A DNA stretch of 64,000 nucleotides from Paenibacillus herberti (GCF_002233675.1 NZ_NMUQ01000002.1:1481621-1545620), one strand, 5' to 3'; counted from the stretch's first letter, positions 1 through 9,867 are shown. Notes: a model not told the origin generated them from the letters alone. Translations and numbers: made by a program.

Positions 1-1052
<1,052 letters not shown>

Positions 1053-1137
1053 ATCAGTGAAGCAACAGCCGGTCAGCACGGCGTATCGTTCGATCCAGTT
1101 TTCAGGGCGCAAGCTTACGTCTTGAGTAATGCAGCAC

Positions 1138-1254
1138 GTTTGGTGGCGATGGCGGAAGGGAACCACGCGTACCCATCCCGAACACGACCGTTAAGCCTTC
1201 CAGCGCCGATGGTACTTGGACCGCAGGGTCCTGGGAGAGTAGGACGTCGCCAAG
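1138..1254 (+). rRNA. rrf: 5S ribosomal RNA
   Basis: A 117-nt 5S rRNA. The terminal helix is formed by TTGGTGGCG at the 5' end and CGCCAA at the 3' end. The conserved loop-A/helix-II segment CCACGCGTACCCATCCCGAA and the 3' GGGAGAGTAGGACG segment are both present. It follows 23S after an 85-nt spacer without tRNA, the usual 16S-23S-5S order. Confidence 0.97.
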
Positions 1255-1269
1255 CACAATGCAAACCGT

Positions 1270-1300
1270 ACCGTCACATCCTCGGATGTGGCGGTTTTTT
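1270..1300 (+). terminator. Rho-independent terminator of the rrn operon
   Basis: A hairpin with arms ACCGTCACATCC and GGATGTGGCGGT (one G-T pair) closes on a two-base TC loop as drawn and runs directly into six T residues. It sits 16 nt after 5S rRNA and should end the ribosomal RNA operon. Confidence 0.93.
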
Positions 1301-1475
1301 GCTATTCCCGATGAAATTCGGTTTAGCTGATACCAGTAAATCTTGATAGTAATATTAGCTATAATTGAAGTTTACTTGCGGCTGTATCCTGAATCTGGTA
1401 TATGTGCATAAAGGCTTTGGCATTAAGTCTGCATCAAAGAAGCCAAGTTCGGCCTAAAGAGGGGAGAGCTTCACC

Positions 1476-2567
1476 GTGACAAACCAATTGGCGGAAAGCT
1501 ATTCCAAAGCGGAATATCAGACCGTTGGAAGCAATGCGCGTTCATTAAAGGTATTAATGGATGCATTCAAAGACGCAAACCCCGATCGGCTCAGTGATAT
1601 GTACGGTAATGGGGAAATCATCGAGTCCTTCCAGACGAAGGTTGCCTCACTGCTCGGCAAAGAGTCGGCCCTATTTTTTCCTAGCGGCACGATGGCACAG
1701 CAAATTGCCTTGCGAATCTGGAGTGAACGCAGGGGAATTCGCAAAGCCGCTTATCACCCGCTCTGTCATCTGGAAATCCATGAGGAAAATGGGCTTCAGG
1801 AGCTGCATGGAATCGAGTCGGTGCTGCTTGGTGAAAGGGACCGCTTAATTACTCTGGCAGATGTTCAAGCGATGGGCGACGATATCGGCTGTCTACTGCT
1901 TGAGCTTCCACAACGGGAAATTGGTGGCCAGCTTCCTACTTATGAAGAGCTGGTAGCCATTTCAGATTATTGCCAGGCGAAAGGAATTCCGCTGCATCTC
2001 GATGGTGCGCGTTTATTTGAAGTTGTTCCTTTTTACGGGCGTACGGAAGCCGAAATATGCCGTTTATTCGACAGCGTGTACGTGTCGTTCTATAAAGGGC
2101 TTGGTGGTGTCGCTGGAGCGATTCTGGCTGGTGATACCGATCTGACGGAGAAGTCGAAGGTATGGAAAAGGCGGCATGGAGGCGACTTGGTCAGCCTTTA
2201 TCCATACATCCTCAGCTCAGATTACGCCTTAGAGCTGCGCCGGCCGCGTATGGGGATTTACTATGAGGGGGCAATAGAGCTAAGTTCCCGCCTGAATGGC
2301 TGTTCAAGGCTGAAGACGGTTCCCGAGCGACCAGTCTCCAATATGTTTCATCTCCATATCGAATTGCCGCTGGAGCAAGCGACAGAAGTATTTATAAAAA
2401 CAACAGAGCAATCCGGTGTTGGCCTCATCTCTTTCTTGAGAGAAACGTCCGAGACGTCCTGCTCGACCGAAATCCATATTGGCGACCGCTATACGAACAT
2501 TCCAGCCGATCGGCTGGAAGAGGCACTTCTGCTGCTGGACAAGCTTTTACGCACCGCGGGTGAATAG
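1476..2567 (+). CDS. Low-specificity threonine aldolase / beta-eliminating lyase family protein
   Basis: A 363-residue PLP-dependent fold-type I enzyme that probably cleaves L-threonine or L-allo-threonine to glycine and acetaldehyde. Visible motifs are SGTMAQ (about 70-75, cofactor phosphate binding), HLDGARL (174-180, containing the PLP-pyridine aspartate) and SFYKGLGG with the likely Schiff-base lysine K207. The GTG start at 1476 is chosen because GGGGAG lies 10 nt upstream. Length fits the family. It precedes an Eis-type acetyltransferase by 24 nt, so the two may be co-transcribed. Another amino-acid lyase of the same fold (for example a tyrosine phenol-lyase relative) cannot be excluded from sequence alone. 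Confidence 0.88.
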   Translation: MTNQLAESYSKAEYQTVGSNARSLKVLMDAFKDANPDRLSDMYGNGEIIESFQTKVASLLGKESALFFPSGTMAQQIALRIWSERRGIRKAAYHPLCHLEIHEENGLQELHGIESVLLGERDRLITLADVQAMGDDIGCLLLELPQREIGGQLPTYEELVAISDYCQAKGIPLHLDGARLFEVVPFYGRTEAEICRLFDSVYVSFYKGLGGVAGAILAGDTDLTEKSKVWKRRHGGDLVSLYPYILSSDYALELRRPRMGIYYEGAIELSSRLNGCSRLKTVPERPVSNMFHLHIELPLEQATEVFIKTTEQSGVGLISFLRETSETSCSTEIHIGDRYTNIPADRLEEALLLLDKLLRTAGE

Positions 2568-2591
2568 AATCCATTAAGGGAGTGAGTAACA

Positions 2592-3770
2592 ATGGAAATT
2601 CGCAAGCTGTTGCCGGAAGAGATAGATGATCATATCAAGCTGAGCCTGTATGCATTCCAGGCCGAGCTATCAGCTGAAGATATGGAGAGACAAAGGCAGT
2701 TATCAGAACCCGAGCAAGTACTTGTGGCGGTTGAACAAGGAACGATTCGTTCCAAGCTGCACGTGATCCCGCTCGAAATATATCTTCAAGGCCGCCGCTT
2801 TTTAATGGGCGGAGTTGCTGGTGTAGCGACATGGCCAGAGGAGCGACGCAAAGGACATGTCAGCGTATTGCTGAAGCATGCACTTGCAGAGATGCGGAGC
2901 AACGGTCAGACTTTGTCGATGCTGGCTCCATTCCACATCGGATTTTATCGCAAATTCGGCTGGGAGCTCTGCGTTGATCTGATCAAGTTTACTATTTCAA
3001 AGGAAAAGCTGCCTCGCCGCTCAGAATCGCCAGGAATGATTGAACGAGTAGAGCCCAAAAACGCGGAAGTTTACCCTATCCTGCAGGAGCTCTACGAGGT
3101 TTATGCTTCTGACTTCAATAGTTCGCTCGTACGTACACCTAAATGGTGGGAAAACTCCGTGTTTCGACGCAAGTCGGGCAGTGCCATGCTTTATCGTTCA
3201 TCCGCGGGTACGCCTGAAGGATACGCTCTATATAAGGTGAAAGATGGGGTACTGACCGTTAAAGAGTTGGTTTATTTGAACGAAGAGGCAAGAGAGGGTC
3301 TTTGGAGCTTTTTCAGTAATCATGATTCCATGATTGAAAAGGCTGAGTTCGAAAGTTATAGCGGAGATCCTCTGCCGTACCTGCTGCCTGATCCACGCAT
3401 CGAGCAAAGCGTACATCCTTATTTTATGGCTCGAATTGTAGATGCGCAGGCTTTTGTGAGTCAGTATCCATTCCTGCCCGGACAGAGGGATTCGTGGCGA
3501 ATCCGTATCGAGGATCCAAATGCTCTCTGGAACGAGGGGGAGTGGGAGCTGACTGTGGACGAGCAAGGCAAAGGTAGTTTGGAGCTTGCTGCGGCAGGGA
3601 GTAGAGACATGCTATCCGCATCTATTGGGACCTGGACAGCACTGCTGACCGGCTATTCCAAGGCGGCGACGTTAACGCAAACAAGGCAGCTGCAGGGACC
3701 AGAACAGTCCGCTATAAAGCTTGCTGAGCGCATCGCTGCCCGCACCCCCAATTTGATGGACTACTTCTAG
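2592..3770 (+). CDS. Eis-type GNAT N-acetyltransferase
   Basis: A 392-residue protein with the architecture of the Eis (enhanced intracellular survival) family: an N-terminal GNAT fold, a second degenerate GNAT-like region, and a C-terminal SCP2-like domain. The acetyl-CoA pyrophosphate loop is visible as EERRKGHV (about 93-100), followed by the family segment LAPFHIGFYRKFGWE. Characterised Eis proteins acetylate amines of aminoglycosides, polyamines or peptides from acetyl-CoA. The substrate here is unknown, so a resistance role should not be assumed. A good ribosome site (AGGGAGTGAG) precedes the ATG. It is the last gene before a terminator. Confidence 0.87.
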   Translation: MEIRKLLPEEIDDHIKLSLYAFQAELSAEDMERQRQLSEPEQVLVAVEQGTIRSKLHVIPLEIYLQGRRFLMGGVAGVATWPEERRKGHVSVLLKHALAEMRSNGQTLSMLAPFHIGFYRKFGWELCVDLIKFTISKEKLPRRSESPGMIERVEPKNAEVYPILQELYEVYASDFNSSLVRTPKWWENSVFRRKSGSAMLYRSSAGTPEGYALYKVKDGVLTVKELVYLNEEAREGLWSFFSNHDSMIEKAEFESYSGDPLPYLLPDPRIEQSVHPYFMARIVDAQAFVSQYPFLPGQRDSWRIRIEDPNALWNEGEWELTVDEQGKGSLELAAAGSRDMLSASIGTWTALLTGYSKAATLTQTRQLQGPEQSAIKLAERIAARTPNLMDYF

Positions 3771-3779
3771 GTATAAAGA

Positions 3780-3825
3780 GAAGCGACTTATCCCAAGCTG
3801 GTAACAGCAGGTTTAGTCGCTTTTT
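3780..3825 (+). terminator. Probable terminator after the acetyltransferase gene
   Basis: Arms AAGCGACT and AGTCGCTT enclose a long loop and are followed by a T-run (TTTTTC). The stem is only 8 bp with imperfect inner pairing, so strength is uncertain, but the position between a stop codon and the ctsR promoter is right. Confidence 0.65.
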
Positions 3826-3884
3826 CTATTTATGGTGGATAGGACAAAGATTCAGAATTCTTCAAAAACGGATTGGCGATGCTC

Positions 3885-3912
3885 TTGACCTTTGTGAAAA
3901 AAAGCGTATAAT
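3885..3912 (+). promoter_or_regulatory. SigA-type promoter of the ctsR operon
   Basis: The -35 hexamer TTGACC (3885-3890) and -10 hexamer TATAAT (3907-3912) are separated by 16 bp. Transcription should start near 3919, which places the CtsR operator just on and downstream of the start site, the expected arrangement for repression. Confidence 0.85.
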
Positions 3913-3920
3913 TACTGTTA

Positions 3921-3938
3921 AAGTCAAAGAAAGTCAAA
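3921..3938 (+). promoter_or_regulatory. CtsR operator (direct heptad repeat)
   Basis: Two copies of AGTCAAA (3922-3928 and 3932-3938) are separated by GAA. This matches the known CtsR box, a direct repeat of R-GTCAAA heptads with a 3-bp spacer. Its position at +1 to +20 of the predicted transcript implies autoregulation of ctsR-mcsA-mcsB-clpC: repression in unstressed cells and release on heat or protein damage. Confidence 0.93.
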
Positions 3939-4126
3939 GTCAGTTGCAAACCGTTTCGCTGTAAAAGGGTAAATGCCCTCGAGCAGTTGGAACAGCTTTC
4001 TCGCCTAGCGAAGGTCGTAATTTACGCCGTCAGGGGAATGCTACAAGGATGCGATTCGACATTGGCTATTTGGCTTAACTCACAACATTTGCAACCCAAA
4101 GTGTGATGCAAAGGGAGGTTGGTGAT
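3939..4126 (+). other. Long 5' leader of the ctsR operon
   Basis: About 190 nt lie between the CtsR box and the ctsR start with no convincing small ORF. TTCGCT (3955-3960) can pair with AGCGAA (4007-4012), enclosing small inner hairpins such as GGGtaaatgCCC. No terminator or known riboswitch consensus was recognised. Together with the promoter and operator this accounts for the gene-free interval 3771-4126. Confidence 0.4.
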
Positions 4127-4591
4127 ATGCGAAATATTTCCGATGCTCTGGAGCAGCACTTGAAGCAGCTGCTGCAGGATAGCCCCGAGAGCGCGGTGGA
4201 AATTCAGCGCAATGAGCTCGCGGATCGCTTCTCCTGCGTGCCGTCTCAAATCAATTATGTCATCAGCACCCGCTTTACGCTGGAGAAAGGTTATCTAGTC
4301 GAAAGCAAGCGGGGCGGCGGGGGTTACATCCGTATTCAGCGGATCGAGCTACCTGCGATGAAAGCCATTCATGGCCATATCCATCATTCAATCGGCACTC
4401 ATGTTGAACAGAGTGCGGCAGAAGGACTTATTTATCAGTTGGAGGAAGCGACGATCATCACTAGGCGCGAAGGCAATCTGCTGCGAGCTGCTGTGTGCAG
4501 GGAGACGATTGCGGTCAAGCTTCCGCTGCGCGACGAGCTTAGAGCGAGATTGCTTAAGGCGATGCTTATCTCACTTCTGGGTAAGGAATAG
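4127..4591 (+). CDS. ctsR: Transcriptional repressor CtsR
   Basis: A 154-residue repressor of class III heat-shock genes (clp ATPases and proteases), acting as a DNA-binding dimer. The N-terminal winged helix-turn-helix is followed by RGGGGYIRI (62-70); glycines 63-66 form the wing loop that in B. subtilis senses temperature. The ATG at 4127 is chosen over an in-frame GTG at 4103 because AAGGGAGG sits 8 nt upstream and the resulting length equals the B. subtilis protein. First gene of ctsR-mcsA-mcsB-clpC, preceded by its own operator. Known regulation: inactivated by heat, and by McsA/McsB under stress with ClpCP degradation. Confidence 0.97.
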   Translation: MRNISDALEQHLKQLLQDSPESAVEIQRNELADRFSCVPSQINYVISTRFTLEKGYLVESKRGGGGYIRIQRIELPAMKAIHGHIHHSIGTHVEQSAAEGLIYQLEEATIITRREGNLLRAAVCRETIAVKLPLRDELRARLLKAMLISLLGKE

Positions 4592-4619
4592 AAGACAGTC
4601 CGGCAAGGAGGGAAGCGGC

Positions 4620-5153
4620 ATGCTTTGTCAGGAATGTGGCAAGAGACCGGCCACGCTTCATTTTACCAAGATCATCAACGGGGATAAAAATGAATTTCAC
4701 ATCTGTGAGTCCTGCGCTCGCGAGAGGGGAGAAGGGCTCCCGGGAGCACCAAACGGCTTCTCCATTCATAGCCTCCTGTCAGGGCTGATGGACTTTGAGC
4801 CTTCAGGCAAGGCGAGCAGTCCGAGCCAGATAGCAGCTCAGGCATTGCGATGTGAACAATGCGGTCTGACCTATTCACAGTTCACCAAGCTCGGGCGTTT
4901 CGGCTGCAGCTCTTGTTATAAACATTTTGAAGATCGGCTCGATCCTCTGTTCAAAAGAGTGCATGGCAGCACATCGCATGTTGGTAAAATTCCGCAACGC
5001 TCGGGAGGCCTGATTAAGACGAGGCGCGAAATCGATCGTCTGAGGCAGGAGATGAAGAGCTCGATCCAGAAAGAAGAGTTCGAGGCTGCCGCCGGGCTCC
5101 GAGATGAGATTCGCCAGCTCGAGAAGCAGCTTCATGGAGCTAGCGAAGAATGA
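4620..5153 (+). CDS. mcsA: McsA, zinc-finger activator of the arginine kinase McsB
   Basis: A 177-residue protein with paired CxxC zinc-binding motifs (CQECGK at 3-8, CESCAR, then CEQCGL and CSSCYK) and a C-terminal UVR domain beginning near residue 140 with a predicted coiled coil (RLRQEMKSSIQ...). In the family, McsA binds and activates McsB and helps deliver aggregated substrates to ClpC. The ATG at 4620 follows AAGGAGGGAAGC, an ideal ribosome site; longer in-frame upstream extension would overlap ctsR and is rejected. The gene starts 28 nt after ctsR in the same operon. Confidence 0.95.
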   Translation: MLCQECGKRPATLHFTKIINGDKNEFHICESCARERGEGLPGAPNGFSIHSLLSGLMDFEPSGKASSPSQIAAQALRCEQCGLTYSQFTKLGRFGCSSCYKHFEDRLDPLFKRVHGSTSHVGKIPQRSGGLIKTRREIDRLRQEMKSSIQKEEFEAAAGLRDEIRQLEKQLHGASEE

Positions 5154-5205
5154 AGGGTCAGAAGGGTGTACCTGACGGCCGTGCAACCGAGAGGAGGGAT
5201 TGGAT

Positions 5206-6291
5206 TTGACAGCCAACCGCTTTGCGCAGAAGGCGCTGAGTGAATGGATGAAGGAAGACGGGCCGGATTCCGACATCGTATTCAGCAGCAGGGTGCGGAT
5301 AGCGCGCAACCTGCGTGGCTTTCCATTCCCGATCTTGGCCACAGGGGAACATTCCACTGAGGTTATGAACAAGCTTTCGACCGTCGCGATGGAAGGAAAG
5401 CTTGATTCAATCGGCAACTTCGAAACGCTGATCCTATCCGATCTCAGTGAGCTTGAACGCAGGGTGCTGGTCGAGAAACATCTAATCAGCCCTTCACTAG
5501 CGAATGAATCGCGGGTCGGAGCCGTTGTGTTGAGTGACAACGAAGCAATTAGCATAATGATTAACGAAGAGGACCATCTTCGCATTCAATGTTTATATCC
5601 GGGTTTTCAAGTCAAGGAGGCATGGCAGCTTGCCAGCCGAATCGACGATATTTATGAAGAGGCTACGGAGTATGCCTTCGACGAGAAGCGCGGTTTTCTC
5701 ACCAGTTGTCCGACCAATGTAGGCACGGGCATCCGTGCATCGGTCATGATGCATCTGCCAGCGCTCGTTATGACGCAGCAGATCAATCGCATTTTGTCCG
5801 CGATTACGCAGGTAGGGCTGGCGGTGAGAGGTCTTTACGGCGAAGGCAGCGAGGCGCTTGGCAATTTGTTTCAAATTTCTAACCAGATTACGCTTGGTCA
5901 GTCCGAGGAAGAAATTATCGATAATCTACATGGCGTCGTCCGCCAAATTATCGAGCATGAGAAGGCGGCTCGGCAGAGACTGATGCAGGAATCCCAGCTG
6001 CGGTTGGAGGATCGCGTTAAGCGTTCCTACGGCATTCTTTCCCATGCGGCGATCATGGAATCCAAGGAGTCCGCGCAGCGGCTCTCGGATGTACGGCTGG
6101 GCATCGATCTGGGCATGATTCGAGAAGTCTCCCCGCAGGTTATGAATGAGTTAATGGTGATGACTCAGCCGGGCTTTTTGCAACAGGCTTTTGAGGAAAA
6201 GATGAACACGGAGCAGCGGGATATGCGGAGAGCGGAGCTCATTCGCATACAGCTGGCATCCCGATCCCAAGATGGAGGTGCTTACGAATGA
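5206..6291 (+). CDS. mcsB: Protein arginine kinase McsB
   Basis: A 361-residue member of the phosphagen-kinase fold that phosphorylates arginine side chains, marking proteins for ClpCP. Seen in sequence: SSRVRIARN near the N-terminus (nucleotide binding), [11 protein letters not shown] with the conserved catalytic-site cysteine, and near the C-terminus RDMRRA, matching the RDxxRA phosphoarginine-sensing motif. Two in-frame TTG codons compete. TTG 5206 is preferred because AGGAGGG lies 7 nt upstream and it aligns end to end with B. subtilis McsB, while TTG 5200 is almost on top of the ribosome site. Its TGA overlaps the clpC ATG by 4 nt, indicating translational coupling. Confidence 0.96.
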   Translation: MTANRFAQKALSEWMKEDGPDSDIVFSSRVRIARNLRGFPFPILATGEHSTEVMNKLSTVAMEGKLDSIGNFETLILSDLSELERRVLVEKHLISPSLANESRVGAVVLSDNEAISIMINEEDHLRIQCLYPGFQVKEAWQLASRIDDIYEEATEYAFDEKRGFLTSCPTNVGTGIRASVMMHLPALVMTQQINRILSAITQVGLAVRGLYGEGSEALGNLFQISNQITLGQSEEEIIDNLHGVVRQIIEHEKAARQRLMQESQLRLEDRVKRSYGILSHAAIMESKESAQRLSDVRLGIDLGMIREVSPQVMNELMVMTQPGFLQQAFEEKMNTEQRDMRRAELIRIQLASRSQDGGAYE

Positions 6292-8750
6292 TGTTTGGAC
6301 GATTCACGGAACGCGCGCAAAAGGTGCTTGCACTTGCCCAGGAAGAGGCAGTGCGACTTGGACATAACAATATCGGTACGGAGCACATCCTGCTCGGCCT
6401 CATTCGGGAAGGCGAAGGCATCGCGGCCAAAGCGTTGATCGCGCTTGGACTCGGCCTCGAGAAAATTCAAGATGAAGTGGAGTCGCTTATCGGTCGCGGC
6501 CAAGAGCAGCCAAGCAACATCGCTTACACTCCACGCGCCAAAAAAGTCATCGAGCTGTCGATGGACGAAGCTCGTAAGCTGGGTCATACCTATGTCGGTA
6601 CGGAGCATATTCTACTCGGTCTGATCCGCGAGGGAGAAGGCGTTGCAGCTCGCGTGCTGAACAATCTTGGCATCAGCCTGAATAAAGCTCGCCAGCAAGT
6701 GTTGCAGCTGCTTGGCAGCAGCGAAGCTGTTTCCAGCAGCCATGGCGCTCCAGCTAATGTTAGCACGCCGACGTTGGACGGACTTGCCAGAGATTTGACG
6801 GCATCCGCCCGCGAAAATAATCTTGATCCGGTTATCGGCCGGAGCAAAGAGATTGAGCGCGTCATTCAAGTGCTCAGCCGCCGCACGAAGAACAATCCGG
6901 TGCTGATTGGTGAGCCGGGTGTCGGCAAAACAGCGATCGCTGAAGGACTGGCGCAGAAAATTATCGCCAACGAAATTCCCGAGACGCTGCGCGACAAACG
7001 CGTTATGACGCTGGATATGGGCTCAGTTGTAGCGGGAACGAAGTACCGCGGTGAATTCGAGGATCGGTTGAAAAAGATCATGGATGAGATTCGCCAAGCG
7101 GGTAATATCGTCCTGTTCATCGATGAGCTTCACACGCTGATCGGAGCCGGTGGCGCGGAAGGCGCAATCGACGCTTCCAACATTCTGAAGCCAGCATTGG
7201 CACGCGGCGAGCTGCAGTGTATCGGCGCAACAACGCTGGATGAATACCGCAAGTACATCGAGAAGGATGCAGCGCTTGAGCGTCGCTTCCAACCGATTAC
7301 GGTTGATCAACCAACGCCGGAGGAAGCCGTTCAGATTCTCCATGGACTTCGCGACCGTTATGAGGCTCATCACCGTGTCAAAATTACCGATGAGGCCATC
7401 CTAGCCGCTGTTAAGCTGTCGGACCGCTATATTACGGATCGTTTCCTGCCGGATAAAGCAATCGATCTGATTGATGAGGCAAGCTCCAAGGTAAGATTGC
7501 ATACGTATACGATTCCGCCGGATCTCAAGCAGCTTGAGAGCCGTCTGGACGAAGTACGTAAGGAGAAGGATGCTGCCGTACAGAGCCAGGAGTTCGAAAA
7601 GGCCGCTGCTTTGCGCGACACGGAGCAAAAGATTCGTGAAGAGCTGGACACGACCAAGAACATCTGGAAGGAAAAACAAGGACGAACCGATTCCGAAGTA
7701 ACGCCAGAGGATATCGGCCAAGTCGTTGCCAGCTGGACGGGAATTCCGGTCAGTAAACTGGCTGAAGAAGAAACGCAACGTTTGCTCAAGATGGAAGATA
7801 TTCTGCATGACCGCATCATCGGCCAAGCCGATGCCGTCAAAGCTGTCTCCCGTGCGGTGCGTCGTTCACGTGCGGGTCTGAAGGATCCAAAGCGTCCAAT
7901 TGGCAGCTTTATCTTCCTAGGCCCAACTGGCGTCGGCAAAACGGAGCTGGCTCGCGCGCTGGCCGAAGCGATGTTCGGCGACGAGAATGCAGTTATCCGC
8001 ATCGACATGTCGGAATATATGGAGAAGCACTCCACCTCGCGTCTGGTCGGGGCGCCTCCAGGATATGTCGGCTACGAAGAAGGCGGCCAATTGACCGAAA
8101 AAGTCCGCCGCAAACCGTACTCTGTTGTCCTGCTCGATGAAATCGAGAAGGCGCATCCAGAAGTATTCAACATCCTGCTGCAGGTGTTGGAAGACGGCCG
8201 TTTGACCGATTCCAAAGGTCGCGTCGTTGATTTCCGGAATACGCTGATCATCATGACCTCCAACGTCGGCGCTGATCAGATCAAGCGGAATTCGACGCTG
8301 GGCTTCACCGCAGAGCAGGATGCGGGACGCGAGTTTAATCAAATGAAGGATAAGGTTCTGGCTGAGCTGAAAAAGAGCTTCCGTCCCGAGTTCCTGAACC
8401 GGATCGACGAAACCATCGTGTTCCACTCTCTCGCACAGGAGCATATTGCTCAAATCGTGACGCTGATGTCCGACGAGCTGCGCAAACGGCTGCGTGAGCA
8501 AGAGGTAGACTTTGAGCTGACCGATAAGGCTAAGGCATTCCTGGCCAAGGAAGGCTTTGATCCAGCCTATGGCGCTCGTCCGCTGCGCCGTGCGATCCAG
8601 AAGCATATCGAGGACCGTCTGTCCGAAGAGCTGCTGATGGGCACGATCCGCAAAGGTTTTATGCTCTTCATCGATGAAGAGAACGGCGGGCTGACCGTTG
8701 TTCCTCATCCGGAGCATAAGAATCCCCAGGAGGAGCCGGCCGCTAAGTAA
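6288..8750 (+). CDS. clpC: ATP-dependent Clp protease ATP-binding subunit ClpC
   Basis: An 820-residue AAA+ unfoldase that feeds proteins to ClpP. Order of domains: double Clp-N repeat (about 4-145, binding McsB, MecA and phosphoarginine), first AAA+ module with Walker A GEPGVGKT (208-215), a UVR-containing middle domain near 415-450 (ClpC signature, used by McsA/MecA), second AAA+ module with Walker A GPTGVGKT (545-552), and the C-terminal D2-small domain. It starts [13 protein letters not shown] like the B. subtilis protein, with ATGA overlap to mcsB. Last gene of the CtsR regulon operon. In B. subtilis radA follows directly; here an 8-kb block intervenes. Confidence 0.98.
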   Translation: MMFGRFTERAQKVLALAQEEAVRLGHNNIGTEHILLGLIREGEGIAAKALIALGLGLEKIQDEVESLIGRGQEQPSNIAYTPRAKKVIELSMDEARKLGHTYVGTEHILLGLIREGEGVAARVLNNLGISLNKARQQVLQLLGSSEAVSSSHGAPANVSTPTLDGLARDLTASARENNLDPVIGRSKEIERVIQVLSRRTKNNPVLIGEPGVGKTAIAEGLAQKIIANEIPETLRDKRVMTLDMGSVVAGTKYRGEFEDRLKKIMDEIRQAGNIVLFIDELHTLIGAGGAEGAIDASNILKPALARGELQCIGATTLDEYRKYIEKDAALERRFQPITVDQPTPEEAVQILHGLRDRYEAHHRVKITDEAILAAVKLSDRYITDRFLPDKAIDLIDEASSKVRLHTYTIPPDLKQLESRLDEVRKEKDAAVQSQEFEKAAALRDTEQKIREELDTTKNIWKEKQGRTDSEVTPEDIGQVVASWTGIPVSKLAEEETQRLLKMEDILHDRIIGQADAVKAVSRAVRRSRAGLKDPKRPIGSFIFLGPTGVGKTELARALAEAMFGDENAVIRIDMSEYMEKHSTSRLVGAPPGYVGYEEGGQLTEKVRRKPYSVVLLDEIEKAHPEVFNILLQVLEDGRLTDSKGRVVDFRNTLIIMTSNVGADQIKRNSTLGFTAEQDAGREFNQMKDKVLAELKKSFRPEFLNRIDETIVFHSLAQEHIAQIVTLMSDELRKRLREQEVDFELTDKAKAFLAKEGFDPAYGARPLRRAIQKHIEDRLSEELLMGTIRKGFMLFIDEENGGLTVVPHPEHKNPQEEPAAK

Positions 8751-8781
8751 TGGCTGAAGGTATTTAAATCATGGCTAGTCG

Positions 8782-8822
8782 CAGTCCCCGGCCCGAAGCA
8801 GGGTCGGGGGCTGTTTTTTTTA
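8782..8822 (+). terminator. Terminator of the ctsR-clpC operon
   Basis: A GC-rich hairpin with arms AGTCCCCGGCCC and GGGTCGGGGGCT (one mismatch near the centre, one G-T pair) is followed by eight or more T residues. It lies 31 nt after the clpC stop. Confidence 0.93.
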
Positions 8823-8896
8823 CGGATCGTGGAACGGGATGCGGGTAAGAAGAGGGATCTAGCAACGCTAACCAAATGAGAAGGAGAGCTGCCTCA

Positions 8897-9547
8897 ATGA
8901 TAGTTGTAACCAATACGATTCAGATCAAGAGTGGCTTTGGAGATCAGTTTGCGGAAAGATTCAAAAATCCAAAAGGTGTCCATAAAATGCCCGGTTTCGT
9001 GAGTATGGAGCTGCTGTTGTCGCGCGGTGAGGAAGCAGATGAGTTGAAGGTAGTCACCCACTGGGTAGATAAAGCGAGCTTCGACAACTGGGTGAGCAGC
9101 GATTCTTTCAAGCAGGCACACGCGCGGCCAGCTTCGGCGTCTTCGGCGTCGAGTGAACAGCCTCCGGTAGAAGCGGCCCAGCCCATGGGCGGCACGGCTG
9201 TGGATGGTAACCCCGTGGACGGCGCAACGGCTGCTGCTGAGACGGCGGTCGCTCCTACAGCTGCAGGAGAACATGGCGACGCAGCTGAAACGGCGGGGCG
9301 GCATAGAGCTGGAGAATACGTGGCAGCGCGCGCTGAAGGCGCTCCTGCAGCCGGAACAGCCAATGCTGGAGCACACGCTACGGCTAGCCACCCCAGTGGA
9401 ACTGCTGGTACACACGCCGCGCATGGCCAAGCCAACGGAACTGCGGGCGCAGCCGCAGCGGTCGCACCCAATCCGCGCGAGCTGATGCTTGGCGCGAAGC
9501 TGTCCGTACACGAGATGCTGTTCACACTCGGTACAGACAAGCTCTAA
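8897..9547 (+). CDS. IsdG/HmoB-type haem-degrading monooxygenase with long Ala/Gly/His-rich insertion
   Basis: A 216-residue protein. Residues 1-77 form most of an antibiotic-biosynthesis-monooxygenase (ferredoxin-like) domain and carry the IsdG catalytic trio at the expected places: N6, W65 and H75 (in KQAHARP). IsdG-type enzymes break the haem ring to free iron. Residues 78-195 are low-complexity, rich in Ala, Gly, Thr and Pro with several histidines. The chain then ends with KLSVHEMLF, which resembles the last strand of the same fold. So the insertion appears to sit inside the domain. ATG 8897 follows AAGGAGAG; an upstream in-frame start adds only seven residues. Part of the insertion is also open in another frame with stronger third-position GC, so a frameshift is possible. 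Confidence 0.82.
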   Translation: MIVVTNTIQIKSGFGDQFAERFKNPKGVHKMPGFVSMELLLSRGEEADELKVVTHWVDKASFDNWVSSDSFKQAHARPASASSASSEQPPVEAAQPMGGTAVDGNPVDGATAAAETAVAPTAAGEHGDAAETAGRHRAGEYVAARAEGAPAAGTANAGAHATASHPSGTAGTHAAHGQANGTAGAAAAVAPNPRELMLGAKLSVHEMLFTLGTDKL

Positions 9548-9550
9548 GAC

Positions 9551-9590
9551 AAAAAAGCTGCTTCCCTCACGTGAGGGAAGCAGCTTTTTT
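9551..9590. terminator. Perfect bidirectional terminator between convergent genes
   Basis: A perfect 40-bp palindrome: a run of six A, GCTGCTTCCCTCAC, its exact complement, then six T. It lies between the haem monooxygenase gene (+) and a small membrane-protein gene (-) and should terminate transcripts from both sides. Confidence 0.95.
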
Positions 9591-9604
9591 AATAAACAAA
9601 CCTT

Positions 9605-9769
9605 TTAAAGCAGCAGTGGAAGTGCGAAAAAGCCCAGAATGCCTCCGCTGACGCTGAGCCATAGAAGCGCATAGCGGTCTCGGAGCACTCCCTTGCGGAT
9701 GCAGTGCAGAACGAGACCAACGAATAAAAGAGCAATAGCGATAAGGGCGAGTTGCAGCAGATCAGGCAT
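9605..9769 (-). CDS. Short DUF2304-like membrane protein (possibly C-terminally truncated)
   Basis: A 54-residue protein. The first hydrophobic segment (about 4-23) is followed by a basic turn and RDRYALLWLS, resembling the conserved R-x-x-YSLLWL stretch of DUF2304 proteins, then a second hydrophobic segment that ends abruptly in FALPLLL. DUF2304 proteins are normally about 110-120 residues with a further membrane segment and a charged tail, so this copy seems to lack its C-terminal half. The start at 9769 is supported by AGGAGG 8 nt upstream on this strand. The shared palindromic terminator follows 14 nt after the stop. DUF2304 has no defined biochemical role; the call rests on one motif. 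Confidence 0.6.
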   Translation of the reverse strand: MPDLLQLALIAIALLFVGLVLHCIRKGVLRDRYALLWLSVSGGILGFFALPLLL

Positions 9770-9867
9770 GGCTCCATCCTCCTGGATGCCGTCCTTGCAG
9801 CCGATTAGGCGGCGAGGCAGCTTCAATATACCTTTAGCATGGGCGAAAAAAAGGGCGCGTATACGTG

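Noticed and set aside
2592-3770. Aminoglycoside-resistance call for the Eis-type protein
   Set aside because: The fold is Eis-like, but substrate cannot be read from sequence and the context is not a resistance locus.
8944-9540. 198-codon minus-strand frame opposite the haem monooxygenase gene
   Set aside because: Low-complexity mirror of the Ala-rich insertion, without a ribosome site and opposed to a clear ABM domain with catalytic residues.
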